The notes beneath the pieces are model-generated. The model was not told where the DNA came from, did not search any database, and saw only the letters and a program-made list of their open reading frames with translations. Shown here one piece after another: positions 1-12,907 of a stretch of DNA of 64,000 bases. Made by a program: the position numbers and the translations under genes. Origin of the DNA: Sipunculus nudus (lineage: Eukaryota; Annelida; Sipuncula; Golfingiida; Sipunculidae); NCBI GenBank assembly GCA_026874595.1, contig CM049318.1, forward strand, positions 30,600,956 through 30,664,955. Direction: 5' to 3'. Positions within the stretch are counted from its first letter, which is position 1. Each line of letters starts with the position of its first letter.

Positions 1-243
1 TCACGTCGAAGAGTCGCCTGGTCCAAAGTGCGGCCCTCCGTGGTACAGCCCACCATTTCTAACAGTAGTCCCTAACTGTGTCGCCTGTCGAATGCCAAAA
101 TTGGTCCGATTAATCGGTCGAGGGTGTGTCGCGAGCCGGATACCCTATCCTACTCCCTCTGTGAGGGAGGGGGAGGTACGATATTCAAGTGCTCTGTCCG
201 GGCCAGGAGTTGTCTCTCCCACCCCGAACATCGGGCCCGTTAG
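1..243. other. GC-richer stretch, unidentified
   Basis: Much more GC-rich than its surroundings, and open on the plus strand in one frame from base 2 to a TAG near 251 (84 codons, including LSGPGVVSPTPNIGPV). No domain or splice support. It could be the end of an exon or of a repeat cut by the window edge. Confidence 0.3.
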
Positions 244-352
244 ATGTTCCATGCTATAGGCCGCCGGTATGCAAAAGGGCTCTACACATTGTCGTTCACT
301 GTTTATCTTAACCTTCGCTTCAACTACAGACTTACATTGCTAAACCACTTAT

Positions 353-354
<2 letters not shown>

Positions 355-412
<58 letters not shown>
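355..412. repeat. (AT)n microsatellite
   Basis: About 28 AT dinucleotides. Translated, it gives YIYIYI open frames on both strands that are not genes. Confidence 0.98.
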
Positions 413-415
<3 letters not shown>

Positions 416-1889
416 GCACATGGGTTTTACACGCAAGACTCAAAAATACCTTCTTAGCCACATTACATATCGGTACCACCGATGTTGCGAGTCTGTCGGA
501 AACAGCAAAAAAGTTATGAATGGAGAGCAGAATGGCGAGTGACAAAGGAACTGGCAACATAAGAGGGTCAGTAGCATTTTTATATTTGTCTGAGTGCGTT
601 GATCTCGGGGAACTCTTATCAATATCTCTGAAGTTGGCGGCGGCGAATCTTGGCCTCTGTCTGAAAACAATCACCTGTGCTGGGCTCCCCAGCGAATATC
701 GTGCCCGGCAAAGTTCTGCATTACGTTGTCAAGAACTAAGAAGAAAAACGTGCCGATCCCGCGTGCAGAGGTTGCATAATTTCATCGCATTGAAACTGTA
801 AGTGTCAATCCCAATAATTAATCTGTACCAATGCGTTGCAGCTTATTTCGTGTGTCTTGGGTTTACACAATGGCATGCCCACACAGGAACAAACAAGACA
901 CTTGGAATCAGAGGGACGAATGTACATATTTACTGTGTCAACAATATGATCATTTGTCCTTAACATAGTTTAACCTATACGTGGTTTGGAATATTGAGAG
1001 GACCAGCTTTAGTGAATCATCGCCATATGACAATTCCTTTGTCACCGTTTGAATATTCAATGCTGTTCTGTACTAGGTTTGGAAAGAATATGCTTCATTC
1101 AAAGTTAATTTCTGTGAAATGACAATTTACTTATGCTCTTATTGATTAATTTTTCCTTCAAAATCTCTGAATTTCAGTTTACGGTATGAACACATGATCT
1201 GCAACAGCTCATATTGCCGTAACTTTGTATATTTGAATCAAGCGACGTGTAGCATTATCTAAAAAGATGTCGTTAAAACTGGGCGGCATGTCACATGGTC
1301 ATTCCCTTTGGAATTACATAGCTGACCAGTGTTAATCAGCTGATGACATATTCATATCAAGTACCACGTGCATTAGAATGCCGAATAAAGCTTCCTCGAA
1401 ACAACTATAAAGCTATATAAATAAGCCAGGGTACACGTATAAGAATAACTGATACTGTAACACAAATTAATGTTACAGGTATAAGGTATCTCAGGCATCT
1501 ACAAGAGGGCAGCCAGTGCTGACATTATTAAACTGATGACAATATTTATGTGATGGAAATTAGTGTGGTTCACTTGCCCCAGATAAATGAATAAATATTA
1601 ACATGGGGATTCTTAAAGTTGCTGGGTTGAATGAATATGAACAGAGTAATTTTAATTAGGTATCAGCTTAATCCAATGGATATTGACGATTATAAAATTG
1701 GACGATTAGAGTTGTCTGAATTCAAAATATAATCTACGGTGCAAAATATCTCAGGAACTTGTAGAACCATCATAACAAAAATAAAATTATTTATTGATCC
1801 ATCTTGATGTATTGCGCTAAATATGTTTGGCTGCAGCGGATTTTGTGTTCAGTTTTACAGTTTCATTTCTTAGTTATCTACTATTATTA
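413..1889. other. Non-coding, nothing recognised
   Basis: Scattered short frames without homology or splice support; ordinary AT-rich sequence. Confidence 0.5.
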
Positions 1890-2309
1890 GAGGGGCAAAA
1901 TCACCATTCTGACCTTTATAAACTAAAGGTATTCCCTGGGAGCTTCCAATAATTATGCCAGAAAAAACATCGATATCACCGCACACTAGCTACTTGTTTT
2001 GTTTACATCAACGTGCTAATAACAGGTTTGGGGCCCACCAGAATATCCAGAACAAATGGGCATCTGGCAGCAAGCAAGATAAGCCAGAGCTTTGCGAAAA
2101 GCGTTTTGCAACATTTGACCCTTTTACCTGTTTTTTTCGGTTTGTCAACTTGCTGTGTTTACAAGCATGTTGTTGATAAACGAGTTCACGCATCTTTGCG
2201 AATGCATTTTCTCAACCTCAATTACCCTCAGGTCACTAACATATGCACAGAAGATGCCAGAAATCATTTAAATTATGTATTCAGAAGTCAGGTGATTGGG
2301 TACCTTTTA
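1890..2309 (+). mobile_element. MITE family 'TAAAGG', copy A
   Basis: Homologous in reverse orientation to 8597-9066. Shared blocks are TGACCTTTATAAA.TAAAGGTA, GGGCATCTGGCA, AGAGCTTTGC, CGTTTTG, CGGTTTGTCAAC and CCAGAAAT.ATTTAAATT. The right end AGGTGATTGGGTACCTTTTA matches the right end of copy C. No coding potential; the short open frames here are element sequence. Confidence 0.72.
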
Positions 2310-2351
2310 CATATGTATGACTGTTGTTACGAAGACAAATTGTTGAGGGGA

Positions 2352-2430
2352 AAAATCCTTGGCCGATCCTGGTTTTGAAACCAGGTCGGTGGCATACAAG
2401 TCCGGTGAACCAACCGCTTTGCTAGCAAAG
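2352..2430 (-). mobile_element. tRNA-like sequence (pseudo-tRNA or SINE head)
   Basis: The minus strand has GCTAGCAAAGCGGTTGGTTC (A box/D-arm-like) and CCTGGTTTCAAAACCAGG, a 6 bp stem with a TTCAAA loop like a T-arm. The acceptor stem does not pair well, so it is unlikely to be a functional tRNA. Confidence 0.4.
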
Positions 2431-3139
2431 AATTATCCGTAACACTGTGAGAGACTACCATACAATACATGTCAGGTGCACATTACTTAGACTGTGATAA
2501 CAGTGCCGTGATTTTTTATCGATTGTTATCATAACATTAACTTAAATTCTTATCGTAGTTTATCATACTTGACAGAGGGTTCAGGTTAACTCAAGGGTGG
2601 AGTTTATCCAGTGGCCGGGAATGCAGGCGTACTTTTTTATTATGTATCTTCGCACATGATAAGACCAGAGTGGATCGTCAGGGATGATTGGATGCCCGGT
2701 GCTCGTAAGGTATAACAGTAGACAGTTTACCTGGGTTAACATTTATTTATCTAAGGATACAGCATGGATTTAACATACTGCAATACCGTGTCATGATTTC
2801 CCTGACACCGCCCGCTTGTACACATGGAGCATCCTGCCTTACAGGTCTGTTCATGTACATTCAGATTTCATGGTCATTTTGTCCGTACATTTATGTAATG
2901 AAATTCATATCTTTTCAAACATGACTTTTCAGTTAATCTGACAATAGTATTTACATTACTACGAAAAAGGGTGATACCCAATAAAAAGATCATACAGTAT
3001 ACTGTGAAAACAGAAGCAATCATAGAATTTTTATTCAATTAGATGACAGGATTCCATGTGGCGGCCATTACTTCCATAATCCATATAGTGGCTACCCCCA
3101 CAGAGTGGCGATTGGTCCTGTCCCAAATATGGAGCGTAA

Positions 3140-3453
3140 AATACAATTGTGACTGTATGTTTTGCTTCATAAACAATTAAAAATCGTGTGATTATATTTA
3201 TAACCCAAGTAACTTAATGTATATTTGTTCATAAAAAAATAATTACTAAGCGTGTGATTATATTTATTATCCAAGTGACTGTATGTATTCTTTCATAAAA
3301 CATTTCTTATACATGTGCTTATATTTATTATCCAGGTAATTATGAATTCATTCATAGAACACTTATTAGGCATATGATTATTTTTATAATCCAGCTCTCT
3401 ATATATACCATCAATAGACATATCTAAGGGTATGATTATATTCAAAATCCAGC

Positions 3454-3505
<52 letters not shown>

Positions 3506-4471
3506 CACATTTATCGTTTATTGGGTTCTGTGATTTAATTATAATCTCGCTGGCAGTCTAATTCGTTCATGAAACATTTATGAGGCGTGTGATTATGTTT
3601 TAAATCCAGATGTCTTGCTATATTCCTTCATGAAATATTTATTAGACGATTTATTATTTTCATTATCTACTATCCTGTATATGGTCATTCATTTAACATT
3701 TTAGGTGTGCGATTATTTTAATTGTCAAGATGACCAAACATTAATTCATAAATCAATCATTAAGGATCCCGTTTTAAAACTCACACGGCCGACTATATAT
3801 GGTCCCTCATAAAACATTTTAGATCTGTGATTTTATTTGTCATCAAGCTGACAGTATGTATTCTTTCATCAAACATGTATTAGGCTTGTGATTATATTTA
3901 GAATCTAGGTTACGGTCTATGTTATTTTGATAGAATATTAATTAGGGGAGTAATCATATCAACAATTATTTTAAAAGAACCCCTGGGTAGTGTTCTTTTA
4001 AAGAACTCATAGGGGTTCTGATACTTGGAAAAGCCAAAGTACCCATTGAGGCTCCATGAAGAACCTTTCGTGCTAAAAGTGCATATAATCATTCATTAAA
4101 TATGTATTTTGTTTGTGATTATATATATAATCCAGATAGTGGGCTATATTCCTTCATAAAATATCTATCAGGTGTGCAGATATATTTTTTTTCACGGTGC
4201 CTGTATACATCCTTTAATGAATCATTTATTGGGCGTCTAATTGCTTTAATCATACGGACGACAATATGCATGTATATTCCCTCATAAAATATTTTGTAGA
4301 CCTGTGATTATATTCATCGTCCATATGACAGTATATATTTATTCATAAAACATGTATTTTGTTTGTTATTATATTTGGAATCTAGGTTACGGTCTATCTT
4401 ATTTCATAGAACATTTATTTTTTATCTAGCTGATTGTATACATTCATTAAAATAACATTTATTAAATAGGG

Positions 4472-4515
<44 letters not shown>

Positions 4516-5335
4516 TATATATATATATTCCTGCATAAAATATTTATTATACCTGTGATTATATTTTATAATCCAGCTGACTGTATCTATTCTATAGTCA
4601 CACGTGTATTGGGCTTGGAATTATATTTATAATTGTCAAGCTGACTGTATACTTTCAATGAAGAATCATAAATAAACATCTGGTTTTATTAATCATACGG
4701 ACTATTATATTCCTTTGGTGAAATATTACAGGACCGGAGATTATAATTATAATCTAGCTGACTGTATATATTCATTCATTAAACATGTATTAAGCGTCGG
4801 ATTATATTCTTTTTTTATATGTATTATTTCTTTCGGTCTATGTTATTTCAAAGAAAATTTATTAGGTATGGAATTATATTTTATATCTAAGTGATTGTAT
4901 ACTTTCATTAATTTAACATTTATCAGTCAGCTGCTTATATTAATAATCCGGGCGACTATATATATTCTTTCATAAAATATTTCTTAGACGTGTGATTATA
5001 TTTATAATCAAGCTGACTATATATTCATTCTTTATACATTTATGAGGCCTGTGATTATATGTAAAAAAATCCAGATGACTGTCTATACTCCGTCATAAAA
5101 TATTCATACGGCGAATAATCCAGCTGGCTGTATATATACATTTATTAAAAATGTATCAGGCGTGTGGTTTTAATTATAATACAGTCCCCTGGCTCTATTT
5201 TTCATAAAACAAGTATTAGGCGTGCGATTATATTAATTTTGTAACTCAGGCGACTGTATATATTCCTTCATAAAACTTTACTAGGGGTATAATTATATTT
5301 ATAATCCAGGTCAGGTGACGGTATTCTTATATATT
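3140..5335 (+). repeat. 2.2 kb degenerate minisatellite, ~60-65 bp unit
   Basis: About 30 diverged units of the form CTGTATATATTCATTCATAA, AACATTTATTAGGCGTGTGA, TTATATTTATAATCCAG. Spacing of the TGTGATTATATTTATAATCC core is about 57-65 bp. Interrupted by (AT)n at 3456-3502 and 4479-4528 and by a hairpin insert near 3976. Nothing coding. Confidence 0.88.
3965..4085. mobile_element. Hairpin-headed insert within the minisatellite
   Basis: 3976-4019 is a long imperfect palindrome: AGAACCCCT pairs with AGGGGTTCT and GTTCTTT with TAAAGAAC. The following 65 bp (AAGCCAAAGTACCCATTGAG, then AAGAACCTTTCG) is also foreign to the repeat. It looks like a small foldback or MITE-type insertion. Confidence 0.5.
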
Positions 5336-5639
5336 CCAAAGCAATACGATTGGCAATATCTCTAGAAGAATCTGTTGGATTATAGATTTTAATTACCCCG
5401 ACGATCGTGCTCACTATCAAGCACGGGGCTTGTATCTATGCTTGGAGCATTTGCATCCTACATGAGAATACTCTCTTTAAGACAGGACTGTATTTCTGTT
5501 GGCAGCAGATATTGCTTGGCATTATGGTAACAGGATTGTTGAATAATGTTTGAGTTCGAAGCTCACTTTGCTTATTTTCATTTTAAAATATTTTCTTTTA
5601 TGCATTTACCGCGTCCATATTTTGAATGCTAGCTTAACT

Positions 5640-5945
5640 AAGTGTATATGTGCATCCATCTGCAGAATTCCATTCGGGTTTCGGACTACGTGACGTGTAC
5701 TCTCATGTTATATACTGGTTTAAACCGCATCCAGTCACTACTGCACTTGTGGGCCCAGGGCTGTAATCGTCCCCATAATTGGGTGATACAACCGAGGAAC
5801 CCGCGCAAGGCGCACTCAATTGTAAATGAAGCACGGCCGTTGGGCATGGCTTTCCCACAAAGCATGCAGAGGGTACACCGCCACAGATTTGAACTCACAG
5901 TCTTCTAGCTTTAAGTTCTGTGCGCTGACCCTGAGCCATGGTAAC
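5640..5945 (-). mobile_element. tRNA-derived SINE, copy 1
   Basis: Reading the minus strand, a tRNA-like head (CATGGCTCAGGGTCAGCGCA, then B box-like GAGTTCAAATC) is followed by a body with GGGAAAGCCATGCCCAACGG and GAGTGCGCCTTGCGCGGG, and a 3' end with GTCACGTAGTCCGAAACCCG. It is the same family as 38001-38363. Confidence 0.8.
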
Positions 5946-6953
5946 ACTTTGATTATTTATGGTCCGGTCATAGCTTCTTCCTTGTTATGTCCTTATAATT
6001 GTGTCCTTTGTTCGGAATCTCTCAGTTCAAACAATTCAAGCCTTCCTGGTCTCAGTGATGTAGTAGCAGCATCGATAGCCTGATGACTCGTCTGTTAAGC
6101 ATTCTGTCAGTGAGCCATGTGTATCAGTAGAAGAGTACTAGGAATCACATAGAGCCTTTACAACACTAAGCTGACCGTCATTCCCGTGTAATATACACGT
6201 TTTATCTAGACTTCACCAGCACCCTACCTCATTAGTTATCATTCATGTTTGCCACTTCTCCTCCAGGGTATATTTTAATGTACAGTTATCACTCATTTGT
6301 GTAGTTTTAAGTGGAAAATATGCAGTTGTAATTCTCGATTAGTGAGGTTCCATACTTTAAAGTCTTGTTCTATTTATATACTTAAAAAATCGCGTTTATG
6401 CTCTTAAAAAACTTATGAACAAAGCCTTATCATACTTTGTTTACTGTTTGCTTAACATATAATGCAGAAAATAAGCCATGAGTAAGTTATTATTTCTTTT
6501 ACTCTTTGAGGCAAAATGTTAATCTACCCATAACATATTTTGAGTGAGAAATATAAATATAATTTCATTTTTTTTTTCTGATTAATATATATATATATAC
6601 ATAATACGAAATGCAAGATTTATTCCATACAAATACAGGAATTTGCTTTCCGAATGATATCAAATATGAGACATAGTGCTGATTGAAAACAAAGATACAG
6701 TTCAAAAATACTATTAAAAAGGAAGTAGTACAATCAAATTTTGATTTATCTATGAATTAAACAAACTAATCGCATTTCGGTTAAATGCATTTGAATACCT
6801 GTATATAATGCATTTCAGAGACCGCAGCCATCGGCCTGATTTTAGCCAGACAACAAATTACTAAGAGAGCTTTTACTTGCAACCATTTATCATCATATTC
6901 ACAACTTTATTTTCATAAATAGTATTTATGTCCTCTAATTTAAGACCAATTAC

Positions 6954-6997
<44 letters not shown>

Positions 6998-8596
6998 CTT
7001 GTTTTAATAATAAAAAAAAACCTTATCGATTCCTAGTGCCAGAATTGTATAATTGTGTTCATTTGCCTTTTTGATGCCTAGTTCAAAAGTTATTTAGATT
7101 CTGAATGTTTAGCAAAAATCCAAGATCGCCACCAATATGGCCGCCAAACAACCACACGGGACAATATGTTACAATGGAAACAGCAAAACGCGTTTATTTG
7201 ATACTCTGATTTTTTTCAAGGGTGCATTAACCAACAAAATAATGTATGTTGTACGAAATGTAGAAAGTATAAGTTATTAAAAAAATAATCTCATTTACCA
7301 TAAATATAAAAAAAAACTGGAAAAAGCAAGCTTGCAATTGCTTTTATTTGAATGGAAATGGATTCAGCTTGCCGTAAATCGATATAGAAATGAAACATTT
7401 AACTCATGTTTTGTGAGCAAACGCCTGATCACAGAACCATCACTGGCGCCTATCTGGTACATTTTTTAATCCTTCCATCGAACGCTAAATACTCTCATTC
7501 TGAACTTAATTACGAGGTATCCGGTAGAATGTGTAACATTCTAAGTACTTTTAATGCTATATCAGTGAAAGCAACCTCTCTACATGGGTGCAATTCCACA
7601 CAGAAATTCCGTGCACCAAAGCAATTTGACAGGAAGAACAGACCCTTTGATAACATATTAACGCATGTAAGCTAACAACACACGCGTCATAAACTAGGAG
7701 TGGGGAAACCCGCGTAAAACTTAGAGCAGCTGACCCTGGTAAGTTTTCTGATTACCTAGTTTAAATAATGGGAACTGTGTAAAATAGGTCATCTGTGTAC
7801 AGCTGTAACGAAAAGGAAAATAAAATAATATAATGGCAATTTGAATATTTGTAAAACCATAATATTCAAAAAGGAAATTTTATAATGTATTTCTTTAAAA
7901 GCCGAGTGTTCAGTGTGTTTAATTCATTATTATGTGAACTTGAATACGATTCCAAAGCTTGACTTTTAAATATCACTCCATCATATTTACTCAGATTCCA
8001 TCGTCAATTCTGCGGCGCCATCCGTAACATTTGTGATGAATATGAAAATTACCAGTCCCGTAATGATGGTAACCCCTGAAACACAGGGACCCTTGCATGC
8101 CATCATGAGGTTCAACATGTCCACGATGTGACCATGTCTTCATCAGAAAAAAGACACAAATAGTATGTGAAACATCAAATAGCAGTCAATGTTCCATGGA
8201 GTAAATAGTCAACTGTTCAAACTGAAAAGTTAGTTAGGTATACTGATTAAACTTATTTTAATATCTTAATATATTCATAAAAATTGTTGTCAATTTAAAT
8301 TTTGTAACACTTTTATTTTTGACGGGCAATATGTGTCGGTTTAACCCTTATGGAGAGTGGTGTACTATATTATATGGTTTTCTGTGAATTTTAAAGCACT
8401 CTTGCCGTTACATTTTTCTACTATAATTTGCAGAGTTGTGCGTTTCATTGTTCTATCATAATTTGTACATTTGTACCGGATATTTTTTACTTTAATAAAA
8501 TAATGATAGCGTAATATATGGAGATAATATGGAGAAATGGGCGTTACATATTTCTACTATAAGTTTAAGATCCGGGCATTACATTTTATACTATAA
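5946..8596. other. Non-coding
   Basis: Besides the microsatellite at 6958, only AT-rich sequence and a few short ATTTCTACTATAATTTG-like motifs near 8410-8600. No exon recognised. Confidence 0.5.
6958..6994. repeat. (AT)n microsatellite
   Basis: Uninterrupted AT dinucleotide run. Confidence 0.97.
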
Positions 8597-9066
8597 TTTA
8601 AAGGTGCTCATTTACCGACCTTTTGAAAAAGAATTTAAATCATTTCTGGTTTCCTCTGTGTACAATTTAACGATCTGGCAATAATCTTGGTTGTAAAAAG
8701 TTCCCATAACGCCTTCGTGAAGGATGTATGAACTTGTATATCGCCATCATGTTTGTAATCACAGCAATGTTGACAAACGGAAAAACATGTAACCTAAGGT
8801 GGTAGGTTGCATATATGCAGAGGTAGAAAGGTTACTTTTTCCAAAACGCCATTTGCAAAGCTCTCGTTTATCTGACTTTTTGCCAGATGCCCTTGTTGAA
8901 TTCGTTATGATTTTTTGGGTGCTCCAACATATTATAAGCACGATATTATACACAAAACAAGCAGCCTATGTGCGGTTATATCCACGTTTTCTGGCCTATT
9001 TTTGTAAAAGCTCTAAGGGATTACCTTTAATTTATAAAGGTCAGATATGTGATTCGGCCCTTTAAA
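8597..9066 (-). mobile_element. MITE family 'TAAAGG', copy B
   Basis: 470 bp with inverted ends: TTTAAAGGTGCTCATTTACC at the left and TTTAAAGGGCCGAATCACAT as the reverse of the right. It aligns along its length to copy A in reverse orientation. No transposase. Confidence 0.72.
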
Positions 9067-9759
9067 CATTAGGGCGTTACATTTCTACTGTAATTTATGA
9101 TTTTCTAGTGTTGAAAATGATTATTTCGGTTTACCATAAACAATTTTCTCGCTGTTGGCAGAATACTTTCGTGCGGCATCCCTGACAGGTTTATTTCTTA
9201 TATCTTCTTGAAACATTTAGGGGAGCTCTGTTTTGTGGATGTTCAGCTGACATGTCGAAATTATTAGTTTATACAATAAAGTTAATTTTCAATCAAAATG
9301 ATTTGTTTTAGTAAGTACTATGGGTATATTCCTTTTCAAGATGGTAGAACATGATCACCTAAAATAGTTTCAACACAGACTCTTGCCTATTTATTTTTAA
9401 GGCTTCCTTAGTCGAGGCTTATACATTTGTGCTTAATTCATTCAAGAGTATATTACTATTTTATTAATTTTCAATCTTCATATAATATTATAATATTTCA
9501 ATTGGATAATACACTAAAATGTATACACATCGTGTTATCATATATAACGCAGTTTGATAAAGCTGTGGTATACAATGTTGTATAGAAAGATATAGACAAT
9601 AAAAGTCATAAATAAAGGTGGGAACGAGTCGGACGCATTCTATAAATGTAGACACCAACATATTGACAAAAGTAAAATGAAAAATAAAATTTATATGTAA
9701 GCAACGCTTATATACTGGTTTTAAACGAGATGTTTAGAGTTTCGTGGCTGTCCATTTAG

Positions 9760-10480
9760 TTATGAATGGCATCTATTTGGCGTTCTTTTAAACTCTCCAA
9801 ACTCATCATGCAGTCTCCCAATATAGGCTAGTGTTTCAGAGGTATTCTTTGGGAGATTACTGTCACACTCTATCATATGTTCACACTGTTCCTGGTTATT
9901 GATGTTTCTGTATTCCAATGTTTTCCCAATAAAATACATTTCCCTTAGTTTTGGTTTCTCGAATGAGGAGAGGATGGATTTTCCGAGATGAGGCACTTGG
10001 AACAATCCAGGTTTCCCGCCCCACAATCCCCGAGGAACAGTACAGTTACAATGTGTCACGTGATCACGTACACATAGGAACATTTTATTCTGTGCAACCA
10101 GTCTGCCGGTTATATTGTAATCCTTTTCCGACAGTCTGGCATCTGCATCACGGATTAAGAAATAGTCGATACTGAGATCATCGGCCACCAGGAGGCGCCA
10201 CATGTGAGGTGGGATTCCAATGCTGGTCGGGTTTATTTCTCGTACGTCCACATTTAACAGCGTCAGCAGTCGGATGATCCTTTGTGGCACTGCCAAAGGA
10301 CTACGGGAAACGCCAACATAAACTCTGAGAGTCCATCCGGGGAACACAACCGGAAGTAGCTGGGCGTTTCTAATGGCGCCGTACGTGTACGTTCTGTTAT
10401 TCCCGTACAAGGACATACTGATGACCTTCTTCCCACCTGGGACAACTCTCGACAGGCTTGACTTTTTGTACTCAACATAT
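9760..10480 (-). CDS. GT-A-like glycosyltransferase, terminal exon
   Basis: The last exon of a gene continuing upstream. A TTTCAG acceptor precedes 10480, and the frame runs 21 codons before the Met at 10416, then 218 more residues to the stop. Visible motifs are VISMSLYGNNRTYTYGAIRN, FPGWTLRVYV, PPHMWRLLVADD, FLIRDADARLS (DxD-like, residues 89-96 from that Met), FLCVRDHVTHC and PRGLWGGKPGLF. This pattern (first-strand SLYG, MWR, RDAD.R.S, RDH, G.WGG) marks a poorly characterised GT-A-like family seen in molluscs and scattered microbes. It lacks its own signal anchor, which must be on an upstream exon I could not find. The C-terminal ~60 residues are polar and Cys-containing (EQCEHMIECDS). 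No stop or frameshift. Donor and acceptor sugars unknown. Confidence 0.75.
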
Positions 10481-12179
10481 CTGAAACAGTTTTAAAACAT
10501 CAGTTTCTCCTCAGTTAAAATTTCTTACAATTCCTTTATAATTGTAAACGGTTTAATTCAAAATATATTGATCTTCAAGATTAGCTTTTATGATTATATA
10601 CATAATCTTATTATCATACATTATTAATTGATAGTGGAAAACAAATCCACAGATAAAGAGAGTTAAGACTGTCTAGGAGAATTAAAAAAAAATAATGAAA
10701 GAAATCATGTACCATTTTAGCTGTTAATGCAAGATAAATGGATAAATTTTCGTTCATGTGTTTTGAGTCAAACGTAAGAACATTTAGAACGGATACGTTT
10801 CCTTTATTAGTCAATATGTTAAGTCGTATTCAATTGTTTTTCTGGGTCACACTGAATAAATTTCATAGTTTCCCATCTACCATGGAAAGTAGAACTAGCA
10901 GCTGGCTTTAATCTAGGTCTCATCTTTAACTCGTCTATGTGTCAAACTTTCTTATGTAATGCAGGTTTACCTGAAGGAGTTTTCCCTCGATTTTCTATGC
11001 CTTATGTAGAATGAGTAATACTCAGTTGTTGTTAGGTATTTATAACTGATTAGTTTTGTGACACTCTTCAGATGGTGTAGCCTAACTTTGTCCATTGCTG
11101 TAAATCCTTGATACGGGGTCTTCTCTTATTATAAGTTAATTCAGGTCAGGGTCAGCTTAACAATGTCGTTCATCTTTGTCGATGGTCAGCTTCTGGTAGT
11201 GTCACCAAACCACTGGTGCATGGGGCATGCGTAAATTGTAATTTTAGATTAATGTAGCGCTTTAGGGTATTTGCTCTCGCTCGACTGATGTTGGTGTCTG
11301 GTGCCGTATTAGTATTTATTTGCGTGACTGCATGACGTTAATTGTTTATTTCGTTTGTTAAGCTGCAAGTTGAGGTCGGAATATTAATAAAACATTTTTC
11401 CCCAGAGGTATAACATGCATCTGTGTGTTGCCTGGTGACTTTGTTCGTTTCAGAATATTTTTTGCTTTATTATGGCGAAGGTTGCTCCCTTTTAATGTTC
11501 AGATGTAATTACTGATTTCCGTACTTTGTATAATGGCTGCATTTTTATACGAGGTGTCATAGTTGTTGAATCTAGGTTTAAGATGTTCTTTGTTGAGCCT
11601 AAGTGTGTCTGTATGTTTTGTTATCGTCAGTGTTGATTGTGGCCTGGTATACATGGTTGACTCTGTAAGGCATTGTATATGTATAGGCATTCCGCGGGAA
11701 GCATTTCTGCAGTTGCTTAATTTAGTATTGGAAATGTATTATATTATATGACAGCCTGAACTTGCAAAATTTAACAAAAAAATAAAAAAGAACATGTGGC
11801 GTCATGCCGACACGCAAATAAATTCCTACTAAGGAAACACACATACAAACACCACCAAGCAAGTGACAAGGAACAGTTTAACACTAGAGCGCTACACTAA
11901 TCTCCAGTTACCACGCAATCCGACACCAATCAAGTCTCGGTGACAACACCTGAAGAGGACCCTGTACAAAGATAAATGGCACTGTAGAGCTAACACTGAT
12001 CCCGGTCAACGTATAATTAACAAAGACCCACGCAACCAGGAGATAATTAGGCTACATCATCTGAAGAGTGGTACGAAACAAATAAGTAAAAAAATGTTTA
12101 ACAAGAACTTAGAATAATCGATTCTACATAATATAGAAATGCTCTGGATTGCCATCGAACAATATGTCATCAGTTTTTG

Positions 12180-12180
<1 letters not shown>
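10481..12180. other. Intron or upstream region of the RDAD glycosyltransferase
   Basis: Must contain or precede the intron upstream of the 10480 acceptor. I searched the minus strand for a signal-anchor exon and found none convincing. Confidence 0.4.

Positions 12181-12222
<42 letters not shown>
12181..12222. repeat. (AT)n microsatellite
   Basis: AT dinucleotide run followed by a short TATATA relic. Confidence 0.97.
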
Positions 12223-12228
<6 letters not shown>

Positions 12229-12333
12229 AAGACGGAACTAGTATATATATAAAAATCGCTTCACTATAGATGGAAATCGATCTTCATGATCTTCCGATTT
12301 CCGGCCGGCTGTTTAAACAACTTAGCTACAGCA

Positions 12334-12437
12334 TATCCCGAACCCCTCTGTATATTTGCACACATTTATAGGAACCAGACATACAATATCCCGGACCCCT
12401 CTGTATATTTGCACACATTTATAGGAATCAGAAAAGT
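12334..12437 (+). repeat. 52 bp direct duplication
   Basis: Two adjacent copies of a unit beginning ATATCCCGAACCCCTCTG and ending TTATAGGAACCAGA, differing at only a few bases. Confidence 0.88.
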
Positions 12438-12612
12438 GACGTCACGGTAGTGAAGGCAGAGTGTTACCTACTACATAAGTCAACAAGGCGACTTTGCATG
12501 CAACGGGGAGAACTGATGGCCATGACAAAGGATCATGGGTACGTTTCCCATCTGCAGTGAACCAACTTTTATGTGTATTCTAGTTCCATCTCTATATACA
12601 ATTAATCAGCAA

Positions 12613-12616
<4 letters not shown>

Positions 12617-12681
<65 letters not shown>
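12617..12681. repeat. Compound (CT)n(AT)n microsatellite
   Basis: About 17 CT repeats run straight into about 14 AT repeats. Confidence 0.97.
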
Positions 12682-12682
<1 letters not shown>

Positions 12683-12907
12683 TAACATGTAGATTGAGTC
12701 AGATTGTTAAACAATAATAAGTGACCATTGGCCATGACACTCTGCAGATTATTGAGGAAATTGCGGACAAAGATGCCCAACTGTTTTAATATCCTGTATG
12801 CCATTTTGTTTACAATTCGAGGAGGACTTGAATATGTATCTGATTTTCTGTTTAGTCATACTAATATACTAATTTCATACTAAATTCAACGTAACAGAAT
12901 TCAACAG

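Noticed and set aside
244-519. Open frames rich in YIYIYI at (AT)n tracts (also 324-674, 12535-12717, 17293-17490, 39757-40079, 47350-47581)
   Set aside because: Direct translation of AT dinucleotide repeats, open in several frames and on both strands; no splice or domain support.
2352-2430. Functional tRNA gene
   Set aside because: Has A and T-arm-like pieces but no pairing acceptor stem; called only as a tRNA-like relic.
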